Shown here in pieces: positions 48,201 to 55,051 of a DNA stretch of 64,000 nt. Positions within the stretch are counted from its first letter, which is position 1. The number at the start of each line of letters is the position of its first letter. This DNA comes from Bacteroidales bacterium GP1 (GTDB lineage Bacteria > Bacteroidota > Bacteroidia > Bacteroidales > Muribaculaceae), in the NCBI GenBank assembly GCA_001701105.1, contig DAAI01000009.1:41019-105018 (forward strand), in the 5' to 3' direction. The notes below the pieces were generated by a model, which saw only the letters and a program-made list of their open reading frames with translations, had not been told where the DNA came from and searched no databases. The translations under genes and the position numbers were made by a program.

Positions 48201-48469
48201 CTATCATGATGACAGCATTGGCATTCGTATTCGGTGTAATGCCTATGATGTTTGCAACCGGACCGGGTGCAAACAGCCGGATAGAATTAGGCACTGCGGT
48301 AGTATTCGGCATGGCTATGAATGCCTTTATTGGAACGCTCTTTGTACCGAACTTCTGGGTGCTTATGCAGACAATTCAGGAAAAATATCTATCTAAATTG
48401 ATCCCTGCTCCAAAAACTCCGGCAGCCTCAGCAGGGTCTGAGAATTCATCCGGCACCGGTGGAGTTTGA
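45293..48469 (+). CDS. RND multidrug efflux pump, HAE1 family (AcrB-like)
   Basis: A 1058-residue proton-driven inner-membrane pump with 12 helices and two large periplasmic loops. FFIKRPIFATVIAILMVIAG starts helix 1. The proton-relay aspartates are in helix 4 (LAIAIVVDDAIVVVED), with GFNALTLTPALCALFL further on. YTQIGLILLLGMSAKNAILIVEYA marks the second half, and RFRPIMMTALAFVFGVMPM is the usual C-terminal signature. Length and motifs put it in the hydrophobic/amphiphilic efflux-1 branch rather than heavy-metal export. It is the last gene of the tripartite operon and is followed by a hairpin with five T residues at 48497-48528. No dedicated repressor gene is adjacent. Confidence 0.97.
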   Translation: MFSNFFIKRPIFATVIAILMVIAGLMTMRTLPVSQYPDITPPTVMVAASYPGANASTVAKAIGVPIEQQINGVENMLYMSSTSGDDGSYMLTITFKNGTDIDQAAIDVQNRVNMAQGQLPTTVTEQGINVRKESSNQVLFVTLQSNDPKRYDALYLTNYAQLNIIDPLSRVDGVGGVDAFGSGEYSMRVWLDPFKMRVRNLTPADVEAAIRAQNMEVSAGSVGAAPTPDNGDFRYTIVVNGQLTDPDEFANIVLRSDGNGLLRLRDVAKVELGSSSYSSVSKVNGEETALIGIRQIPGANALDVAKGAIKELDRLSEYFPEGVEYRVVMNSTEYVSRSIDEVLVTFVETSLIVMIVILLFLQNWRAVVIPMLTIPVSLIATFAVMKLMGFSINTLTLFGLVLAIAIVVDDAIVVVEDCSRLVDEGKLNRIQAAEKAMNELTGPVIGEVLVLMSVFIPTAFVSGITGSLYKQFALTIAVSTAFSGFNALTLTPALCALFLVPRKPAKFFIYRWFNVAWNKVENLYDKTIGKMLKHASLSLVIYLVIAAAAFWGFLSWPTSYIPQEDMGYFMTSIQLPTGASLDRTEKVVDALSERIQKEVPGIRDVMSTAGQSFVGGSGSNCGSFFVMLKPWKDRKSKSESIDAIMAKVNEISSQFQEAVIFSMNPPAIPGLGMSSGLEMQLLDLNGLGASELSKALDEVKRAAADDDRIASVTTSYQGEVPQYRLIFDRDRALMQGIGIEDINATLSGYLGDAYVNDFFDFGRSFQVTLKGDPDSRADIQDIRRLSVRNSNGEMVPFSTFTKIEPIMGTPSVSRYNMYETAGLTATPAKGVSSSEGIKAMEDIVTKTLGKNYSYAWTGQAYQETQSGVTITFVFIFAIIMTILVLSAQYESWTDPIAVVLSMPVAILGTILGCIIMSQSISIYTQIGLILLLGMSAKNAILIVEYAIDYRRQGIPIIQAAQDAGRVRFRPIMMTALAFVFGVMPMMFATGPGANSRIELGTAVVFGMAMNAFIGTLFVPNFWVLMQTIQEKYLSKLIPAPKTPAASAGSENSSGTGGV

Positions 48470-48496
48470 CTATATCTGTTATTTGGATATATAATT

Positions 48497-48528
48497 GGAG
48501 TGCTTTGATTATCAGGGCACTCCTTTTT
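48497..48528 (+). terminator. Rho-independent terminator after the RND operon
   Basis: GGAGTGC (48497-48503) pairs with GCACTCC (48517-48523), followed by TTTTT (48524-48528), 27 bp after the pump stop codon. Confidence 0.85.
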
Positions 48529-48645
48529 ATCTTGGATCATACGTTGAAATCGAAGGCTTTTCATCGGGATTCCGGAAATGCTTAAGAAATTAAAGGATGA
48601 TTGAAAATAGATTATAGTTGATAGGTTAGTTATCATTTCTAAAAG

Positions 48646-48677
48646 CAGAGACTGCGTCGGGATTGGCACAGTCTCTG
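48646..48677 (-). terminator. Terminator after the tricorn-like protease gene
   Basis: CAGAGACTG and CAGTCTCTG form a perfect 9-bp stem with a 14-nt loop, followed on the minus strand by CTTTTAG. It is 24 bp after the stop codon at 48702. Confidence 0.75.
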
Positions 48678-48701
48678 TTAAATTATAAAAACAATGATGA
48701 C

Positions 48702-51700
48702 TTATTCAGAGAGTTTTTTAAGCAGATGATCAACGGCTGCCTTCAACTGTGCATCATGTCCGTTCATTACATCCTCAGGCTTATTATATACGATAATATC
48801 CGGATTTAACTGCTGATTCTCCAAAGCCTTGCCATTCATGTCAAGAGATGTGACCTGCGGAATTCCAAATACTATATTAGGATCAATTTGCGTTTCCCAC
48901 CATACTGCCGTCATGGTTCCCGGAACCGGGGCGCCGATAAGTTCTCCGAGGCCGAGGGTTTTATATACATAGGGAGTGCCATGAGCATCGCTGTAGTTAC
49001 TTTCATTTATCAGCATCACTGAGGGCTTTGTCCATTGTGAGAACGGTTCTGAACCAATGTATTGACCCCGCGGGGAGAATCTAACATATTCTTTTCCTCC
49101 AAGCAGCAATGCCATATCGTTATGCAGCCATCCTCCTCCATTGTATCGGGTATCCACAATCACGGCTTCCCGATTGCGATATTTGCCAAGCAATTCATCA
49201 TAGACTGTGCGGAAGCTCGGGCTGTCCATTCCTTTCACATGGACATATGCCAGGCGCCCATTGGAAAGGCTATCTACAATGTGCTGATTGCGCTTTACCC
49301 AGCGAGTGTACAACAGATCTGAAACCTGACCATTGGACATTGGCTTAACCATAACATCCTTAACAGTGCCATCTGCCTTCTTCACGGTAAGCTGTGTCTT
49401 ACGTCCTATCTTGCCATCGAGCATCGGCATCCAGTCTATGCCCACTTTGATCTCTTTTCCCTCTATGGCAGTGATCACATCTCCGGCTTGCAATCCCACT
49501 TTCTTGGATGATAATGGACCCCGAGCTATTATTTCCTCTATTTTCAATCCGTCGCCTTTATATTCTTCATCAAAGAAGGCTCCGAGGTTGGCGGTTGCAT
49601 TTGAGGTTGATCCATAATAGCGGCCTCCAGTATGCGAAGCATTCAATTCCCCGAGAAGCTCAGAAAGCAGTTCTGCAAAATCATAACCATTATTGATATA
49701 TGGTAAGAATTTTCGATAATGACGGCAATATCCATCCCAGTCAACTCCATGCAGATTGACATCATAGAATTTGTCCTTTACCTGACGGGCCACATGGTCG
49801 AAGATATATTCCCGCTCCAATGAAGGATGACGATCGAATTCGGCCTCATACTCTATTTTATCTACCTTTCCGTTACTTACATTCACTTTAGATAGATCTT
49901 TGCCTATGACGTACAGATTATTAAATGCGGAATCAGCTGCAATACCACCGCCAAGTCCGGAAGCAAGCACTTTAGTCTCTCCTTTACGAAGGTCGCGCTC
50001 CATTAGATTTGAATTGCCGTCCGAAGTGCGGATCGTGTAATACAATTTATCTCCTTTCGGCGACATAAGATGGTCGGCGATAAACTCAGATCCCGACGTG
50101 AGCCTCTTCATTCGGAAATAACGGTTGTCAAGGTCAAATTGCAATGCCGCGTTCTTCTCCTTCTTCACGGCATCTTTCACTTTTTTGTCCTTCTTGCTGT
50201 CTTTTGTTTTCTTGTCTGTATTAGCCTTCGACTTTTCCTTTTCCTCTTTTTCAGCAGCTTGCTCGATTTCAGACTCTTCTTCAGTCATATTAAGTGTGTC
50301 CCATCCTTCTGGATCGAGCATCATGGCCACAATGTCGCCCTGTTCTCCCCATGAACCATGACTGCGATAGCCGTAACGAGAGGTGTCATAAGTTATTCCC
50401 TTGCCATTTAAAATCCAATGAGGATTGGAATCGCTATAGCCACTTTCTGTGAGGTCAATCACTTCCGAGCCATCCGCCTTAACCAACGCCACATCACGAT
50501 TGTTCCAACCACCGACACCTATATATGAAGCAAGCAACCAATTGCTGTCGGGACTCCATTCAAACTCTATATCTCCATCGGAATAGGAATAATTATATTT
50601 GCCGTCAAGAGCCACTACGCTCTTTCCGGTCGAAAGATCAAGCACTGTAAGCTGTGTGCGATCCTGCAGATATGCCACTTTCTTGCCATCAGGACTATAG
50701 ACCGGCTGTTGAGACGTGTTGTTGTTATTTGTAAGGCATTTTTCCTCTATTATTGTAGCATAGGGAAATGTTTTCTCATCCGGGTTCTTTATTGTGGCTT
50801 CATATATCTGCCATACCCCGTTACGCTCTGAATCATATACAATAGAGCGGCCATTAGGCGAAAAGTCGATTACACGCTCCTGTCCGGAAGTATTTGTAAC
50901 TCGTTTAGTAGTCTTATACTTATCCGATGTTACATACACATCGCCTCTCAATGTGAATGCAATCTGACTTCCATCGCGGCTCACGGCTATGTTCCTCACT
51001 CCGTTTCGCCCTATTCCTTTAACGATATCTGAATCATATTCATCCGTGACAATACTTACGTTCACTTTCTTTGCTTCATTTCCGGGAACCATCGTATAGA
51101 TTTCTCCATCATATCCGAAGGCAAGAAAACTTCCGTCTCCGGATGACGATAGGAATCTCACAGGATTTCCCTTGAAGTGTGTAAGTTGTCGTGCATCTTT
51201 TTGGCCTATCTTTCCTTGGTAGATATTCAGAGTGCCATCGGCATCATTCAGGAAGTAATAGTTGTCGGCATTTCCCCATACCGGGTTCATGTCGGAGCCA
51301 TTATAATCGGTGAGCTTCGTAAATTTATCCTTGTCTATGAGCCATATGTCGGCAGTGCCTGAAGAATGCTCATGTTTGCGCCAAGCGTTTTCATATCCTT
51401 TCTTATCCTGATATAGGATCCGTCCGGAAGCATCGGCATCACCTTTCATCATGGGCATCGAATATAGCATTGTGGGAGTGCCTCCATTTACGGATATCTC
51501 ATAGGTCTGAGCGAATACCGGAGATTGCAGGGATTTTCTTGACGGCTGCATATTGGCCGAAAAAACAATAACATCATTGCCTTTCCAGAAGAGAGGAGTT
51601 TCGGAGCCGCTCAAAGTAGTTAGACGTGATGGTGTGCCTCCTCCTGACGGCATTACGAAGATATCCAGCGAGCCATCGCGGTCGCTTGAAAAGGCTATTT

Positions 51701-51932
51701 TGCTGCCGTCCGGGCTCCATATGGGAGTTGTGTCATAATTCTTGCCGGAAGTAAGACGCATGGCTGTGCCTCCTGACGACGCAACTGTGAAAATATCTCC
51801 TTTGTAGGTAAAGGCTATTTTTTTTCCGTCGGGAGACAAGGCTACATTTCGCATCCACAACGGAGTTTGCTGCCCTGTGGCAGTGGCCAGGATTCCTATG
51901 GCAAACGCTGCCGTTAAGATAATTTTTTTCAT
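48702..51932 (-). CDS. Tricorn-like S41 protease with PD40 propeller and PDZ domain
   Basis: A 1076-residue exported protease. After the signal peptide (1-20), PD40/TolB-type propeller repeats fill about 21-545. A very charged Lys/Glu linker (about 551-595) connects to more propeller, then a tricorn-type core domain (about 700-770, with NASHTGG and His767). A PDZ domain (about 785-865) and the S41 catalytic region (VIVDTRYNGGGWLHND, then NESNYSDAHG with predicted nucleophile Ser981) follow. It should degrade oligopeptides in the periplasm. It follows a small membrane protein by 16 bp and ends at a 9-bp hairpin (48646-48677). Length and order match the Bacteroidetes tricorn homologues. Confidence 0.94.
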   Translation of the reverse strand: MKKIILTAAFAIGILATATGQQTPLWMRNVALSPDGKKIAFTYKGDIFTVASSGGTAMRLTSGKNYDTTPIWSPDGSKIAFSSDRDGSLDIFVMPSGGGTPSRLTTLSGSETPLFWKGNDVIVFSANMQPSRKSLQSPVFAQTYEISVNGGTPTMLYSMPMMKGDADASGRILYQDKKGYENAWRKHEHSSGTADIWLIDKDKFTKLTDYNGSDMNPVWGNADNYYFLNDADGTLNIYQGKIGQKDARQLTHFKGNPVRFLSSSGDGSFLAFGYDGEIYTMVPGNEAKKVNVSIVTDEYDSDIVKGIGRNGVRNIAVSRDGSQIAFTLRGDVYVTSDKYKTTKRVTNTSGQERVIDFSPNGRSIVYDSERNGVWQIYEATIKNPDEKTFPYATIIEEKCLTNNNNTSQQPVYSPDGKKVAYLQDRTQLTVLDLSTGKSVVALDGKYNYSYSDGDIEFEWSPDSNWLLASYIGVGGWNNRDVALVKADGSEVIDLTESGYSDSNPHWILNGKGITYDTSRYGYRSHGSWGEQGDIVAMMLDPEGWDTLNMTEEESEIEQAAEKEEKEKSKANTDKKTKDSKKDKKVKDAVKKEKNAALQFDLDNRYFRMKRLTSGSEFIADHLMSPKGDKLYYTIRTSDGNSNLMERDLRKGETKVLASGLGGGIAADSAFNNLYVIGKDLSKVNVSNGKVDKIEYEAEFDRHPSLEREYIFDHVARQVKDKFYDVNLHGVDWDGYCRHYRKFLPYINNGYDFAELLSELLGELNASHTGGRYYGSTSNATANLGAFFDEEYKGDGLKIEEIIARGPLSSKKVGLQAGDVITAIEGKEIKVGIDWMPMLDGKIGRKTQLTVKKADGTVKDVMVKPMSNGQVSDLLYTRWVKRNQHIVDSLSNGRLAYVHVKGMDSPSFRTVYDELLGKYRNREAVIVDTRYNGGGWLHNDMALLLGGKEYVRFSPRGQYIGSEPFSQWTKPSVMLINESNYSDAHGTPYVYKTLGLGELIGAPVPGTMTAVWWETQIDPNIVFGIPQVTSLDMNGKALENQQLNPDIIVYNKPEDVMNGHDAQLKAAVDHLLKKLSE

Positions 51933-51948
51933 GTTTTATTAGATAGGT

Positions 51949-52329
51949 TTATAGATTTCTGTAAATATATAGGCCGCCAAAACAAGCGAACACCATCCAT
52001 GGTCCTGACAACATATAGTGCGTGGCAAGTGACGGCTTGATGCAAACAAGCGACCAATATAACAATAATGAGACATTACATAAATCAAACCATCGTCGCA
52101 CCTTCGGATCCATTTCTTTCACTGATCTTTTTGCAATGAGATTATAGGATGCCCATATGAACCACCCGATGAACACCACGCTCCCTATTATGGATCCGAA
52201 GGTAACCCAGCCGGTCCATTGATGGTAGAGTTGAATCGAGACATTTATCGTAACTATGCTGCATAGAAGGGAGAACATAGATAGGATAGTCGCCGGACTA
52301 TTAAGAATATTTTTCAGTATCGATCCCAT
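51949..52329 (-). CDS. Small four-helix membrane protein of unknown function
   Basis: A 126-residue protein, not recognised. Hydrophobic helices lie at about residues 14-34, 43-63, 85-100 and 107-123, separated by short basic loops (KRSVKEMDPKVRRW), so it is an inner-membrane protein with little outside the bilayer. It is transcribed first, 16 bp ahead of the tricorn-like protease, from a promoter with both elements (52367-52397) and a perfect palindrome at the expected transcription start. Co-transcription hints at a supporting role for the protease, but no motif supports a specific function. Confidence 0.75.
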   Translation of the reverse strand: MGSILKNILNSPATILSMFSLLCSIVTINVSIQLYHQWTGWVTFGSIIGSVVFIGWFIWASYNLIAKRSVKEMDPKVRRWFDLCNVSLLLYWSLVCIKPSLATHYMLSGPWMVFACFGGLYIYRNL

Positions 52330-52350
52330 TATAGTATCATTAATATTATA

Positions 52351-52366
52351 TAGACATTTATGTCTA
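52351..52366. promoter_or_regulatory. Perfect palindrome at the predicted transcription start
   Basis: TAGACAT-TT-ATGTCTA has two perfect 7-bp arms. It begins directly after the -7 element of the small membrane protein/protease operon, so it would cover about +1 to +16, an ideal repressor site or an mRNA 5' hairpin. Confidence 0.5.
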
Positions 52367-52397
52367 CAAAATTAATGAAACTTTTTGAGCACCACAA
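52367..52397 (-). promoter_or_regulatory. Promoter for the small membrane protein and tricorn-like protease
   Basis: Minus strand TTG (52395-52397), 20-nt spacer, TAATTTTG (52367-52374), 38 bp ahead of the start codon at 52329. Confidence 0.75.
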
Positions 52398-52490
52398 CTC
52401 GGCAAACCCCTCTATTCCCGTTTTTCAGACTATGATTATTTTTTAAGTATAATTTAAGTATCCGGATCCGGTGAATTCCATTAAATAATA

Positions 52491-52513
52491 CGGCCTCCGA
52501 GTTTCGGAGGCCG
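52491..52513 (-). terminator. Terminator after rubredoxin
   Basis: CGGCCTCCGA and TCGGAGGCCG form a perfect 10-bp stem with a 3-nt loop, 18 bp after the rubredoxin stop; GTATTATTT follows on the minus strand. Confidence 0.8.
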
Positions 52514-52531
52514 GCTAAAAATTTATCTTTC

Positions 52532-52696
52532 TTATTCTGCGGGTTCTGGCTCAAAGTCCTCTTTTCCTACTCCGCAAATCGGACATACCCAATCATTAGG
52601 AATATCTTCAAACTTTGTGCCGGGGGCGATTCCACCTTCCGGGTCGCCTACTTCAGGATCATATATCCAATCACAAACAGTGCATCTGTATTTCAT
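52532..52696 (-). CDS. Rubredoxin
   Basis: A 54-residue iron protein for one-electron transfer in the cytoplasm of anaerobes, often feeding peroxide- or oxygen-reducing enzymes. The two cysteine knuckles are complete: C5-T-V-C8 and C38-P-I-C41, with the usual [12 protein letters not shown] and aromatic residues (Trp10, Tyr12, Trp36). Length is standard. It is a single-gene unit ending in a perfect 10-bp hairpin (52491-52513). No rubredoxin partner (rubrerythrin, rubredoxin reductase) is next to it, so its redox partner must be elsewhere. Confidence 0.96.
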   Translation of the reverse strand: MKYRCTVCDWIYDPEVGDPEGGIAPGTKFEDIPNDWVCPICGVGKEDFEPEPAE

Positions 52697-52879
52697 AGTC
52701 TTCTTTATTTGGGTTATTTGTCATTCTAACGCTCCTGCCCTTAGTTTTGTTCTTTACAATTATCAAAAATTGCACTAAAGCCCATTGGCGCGATAACGAA
52801 AGATGTTGAACATCCCGGATTATTAATAAATTTATCTTTCGGTTTCATTTCCGTATTTTTGGAGTCGGGAAATTTTTTG

Positions 52880-52887
52880 TAATTTTG
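52880..52887 (+). promoter_or_regulatory. Promoter -7 element for the EamA transporter
   Basis: TAATTTTG on the plus strand with a TTG 18 bp upstream (52859-52861), a slightly short spacing. The start codon is 69 bp downstream. Confidence 0.55.
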
Positions 52888-52956
52888 TAAATGGAAACAC
52901 ATCAACGGGCAGTGATGGCAGACATCTCAGACCAGCTGCCCCGGTCCATCTGAACC

Positions 52957-53892
52957 ATGAATGCCGCAACTTCCTCAAAAAAGAAGTATCTGAAATTATT
53001 TGCCCATGTCGGAGCCATCCTCACAATGATGGCTTGGGGAACATCTTTTCTTAGTTCAAAAGTATTGCTTGAAGGGGGCGGCCTGACTCCCGCGGAGACT
53101 TACGTCTATCGTTTCTCCCTTGCATATCTAATAATCCTCTGTCTAACATTCAAGAAAATCCGATCGAATTCTTGGCGTGATGAGGCCATTCTTGCCATAT
53201 GCGGATTATGTTCAGGATCGCTTTACTTCGTAACAGAAAATTATGCACTCCGGCTGACAACCACAGCCAACGTATCGCTTCTTGCGTCAATCTCACCATT
53301 GTTTACTACAATTCTTATGGCAATAGTATTCAGGCAGCGTATCAAACCGGGGGTAATATTAGGCTCGGTGGTGGCATTCGCCGGCGTGTTTTGTGTCATA
53401 TTCAGTCATGGCGAAGGAATAGAACTCAATCCTACAGGAGATCTCCTTGCACTCGGCGCGTCATTTACATGGGCCATCTATACCATTGCAATCAAGCCTT
53501 TGCTGCCGGTATATTCGTCATTGTTCATATCGAGAAAATTGTTTTTCTATGGAGTGATTTCAGCTATACCGCTTATCCTGATTCAGGAACAACCCCTGCA
53601 CTTGGGTGTGGTATTCAATTTCATCCATCCGCAATATCTTATGAATCTACTGTTCCTTGTAGTGTTCTGCTCTGTGATAGCATATTTCATATGGAACGAG
53701 GTGATGAAAATATTAGGACCCGTAACAGCCAATAATTATATATATCTGCAACCATTGGTTACTATGGTTGCCGGCAGTATGATTCTTGGGGAACATATAT
53801 ATCTGCTGGGGTATATCGGATGCGTCCTTATAATCGGAGGATTGATAATCTGCGACAAGCTGCCTGAACTCTCGCGGCTACGGCGGGATTGA
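52957..53892 (+). CDS. EamA/DMT family transporter
   Basis: A 311-residue inner-membrane protein with ten predicted helices arranged as two EamA (DUF6) repeats (about 14-148 and 160-302), the layout of drug/metabolite exporters such as RhaT-like and YdcZ-like proteins. MMAWGTSFLSSKVLLEGGGLTPAE and the second-repeat ALGASFTWAIYTIAIKPLL are typical. The substrate is unknown; amino acids or metabolites are common. A -7 element lies at 52880-52887. A 20-codon frame (52891-52953) ends 3 bp before the start. It is convergent with the AraC-family regulator gene, 29 bp apart, and the two may or may not be linked in function. Confidence 0.92.
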   Translation: MNAATSSKKKYLKLFAHVGAILTMMAWGTSFLSSKVLLEGGGLTPAETYVYRFSLAYLIILCLTFKKIRSNSWRDEAILAICGLCSGSLYFVTENYALRLTTTANVSLLASISPLFTTILMAIVFRQRIKPGVILGSVVAFAGVFCVIFSHGEGIELNPTGDLLALGASFTWAIYTIAIKPLLPVYSSLFISRKLFFYGVISAIPLILIQEQPLHLGVVFNFIHPQYLMNLLFLVVFCSVIAYFIWNEVMKILGPVTANNYIYLQPLVTMVAGSMILGEHIYLLGYIGCVLIIGGLIICDKLPELSRLRRD

Positions 53893-53921
53893 CGGTTAAG
53901 AAGCGTTGCCTGTGATTCGTT

Positions 53922-54812
53922 TCAGCTGTTCCGAAATTCTTTAGGCGACATCCCCGTGAGTTTCTTGAAATATTTTCCAAAAAAAGATTGGGAGGGAAAG
54001 TTCAGTTCATCCGAGATCTGCTGGATATTCAGATTGGATGATTTCAAAAGCACCTTTGCATCCAATATTACGAACCGTTCTATCCATTGCACTGCTGTAT
54101 ATCCTGTCTGCGCCCTGACTGTGCGTGAGAGATGCTTTGATGTAACTCCAAGTTTTTCGGCATAAAAATCGAGAAACCTTTCCGTGCGGTAATGCTCCTG
54201 TACGAGCATGAGGAATCTGTCGGACATACGCCCCTGTTTCGACATTATCTCGTTGTTGAATGGCTCATAACATTTATAAATAGTCTTAAAAAAGAAACTC
54301 ACCACTTCAAACAACAATGCTTGCGATGCATAAGGATTCTTTGTATCCGACATAATCCGGCGTAATGTTTTCATAAAATCCTTATATAAAGGATGAGTGT
54401 CGGCCGGAATCGCCACGACTGCATGTCGGTTCCATAGGGAATATAAGGGCGTATTGTTGAGGAAGAGAAATAGATTTTCGAGAAATCTCTGCGACATCAC
54501 TATTACCGAGGCCTTGAAATCGGGACTAATGAATTTCGGCGACATAATTTGCGTACTCCTTATCGTAATAAGCTGTGGAGCCTGCATCTCATAGGATATC
54601 AGATTAATATCCACCTTCACATGCCCTTGATTCATTATAATCCAAGTGGTGGACGCGAATTTCACGGGCTCCGTCCAAGCACGGAGCATCTCCGGACCCA
54701 CTTCTTCAAGCATCCAGAAATCTTGTTCAATGATTGTCGACAGTTCGTCCGGCAAATCCAAATTATAATGATATCCCGGCGTAACGGATTGTGTCTGGTT
54801 TTTTCCTTTCAT
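53922..54812 (-). CDS. AraC family transcriptional regulator
   Basis: A 296-residue regulator with an N-terminal cupin-like sensing domain (about 1-170) and a C-terminal AraC/XylS DNA-binding domain (about 195-295). The two helix-turn-helix units are visible (FLDFYAEKLGVTSKHLSRTV and NIQQISDELNFPSQSFFGKYFKKLTGMSPKEFR). A longer frame begins with GTG at 54848, but the internal ATG at 54812 has a strong AGGAGG ribosome site 5 bp upstream, which is unusual in this window, so it is chosen. It is divergent from the ribonucleotide reductase gene with a 239-bp gap. Effector and targets cannot be told from the sequence. Confidence 0.9.
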   Translation of the reverse strand: MKGKNQTQSVTPGYHYNLDLPDELSTIIEQDFWMLEEVGPEMLRAWTEPVKFASTTWIIMNQGHVKVDINLISYEMQAPQLITIRSTQIMSPKFISPDFKASVIVMSQRFLENLFLFLNNTPLYSLWNRHAVVAIPADTHPLYKDFMKTLRRIMSDTKNPYASQALLFEVVSFFFKTIYKCYEPFNNEIMSKQGRMSDRFLMLVQEHYRTERFLDFYAEKLGVTSKHLSRTVRAQTGYTAVQWIERFVILDAKVLLKSSNLNIQQISDELNFPSQSFFGKYFKKLTGMSPKEFRNS

Positions 54813-55024
54813 ATCTCCTCCTTCTCTTGTATAACTTTGTATTTTCACAAATATTGCTTCTCCTTAGTGGTAATCCATATTAATTCCGGTTGCCATCTTT
54901 ATCTTCATATTATACAACGACTGTGATTCATTTTGGGAAACTTTTTAAACTCAATGAAGAAATAAATTTTCAAAAATGTAAAATTTTTGATGTATGCAAG
55001 ATGATAGATATCGTTTTTTTTATG

Positions 55025-55032
55025 TACTTTTG
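55025..55032 (+). promoter_or_regulatory. Promoter -7 element for nrdJ
   Basis: TACTTTTG on the plus strand, 19 bp before the ATG at 55052. It lies inside the longer reading frame that starts at 54890, which shows that the longer start is not used. Confidence 0.6.
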
Positions 55033-55051
55033 TAGCATCAATATTATCCAG

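Noticed and set aside
52891..52953. 20-codon ORF ending 3 bp before the EamA start
   Set aside because: Its ATG lies at or before the expected transcription start, has no ribosome site and no recognisable leader-peptide pattern; kept only as a note in the EamA entry.
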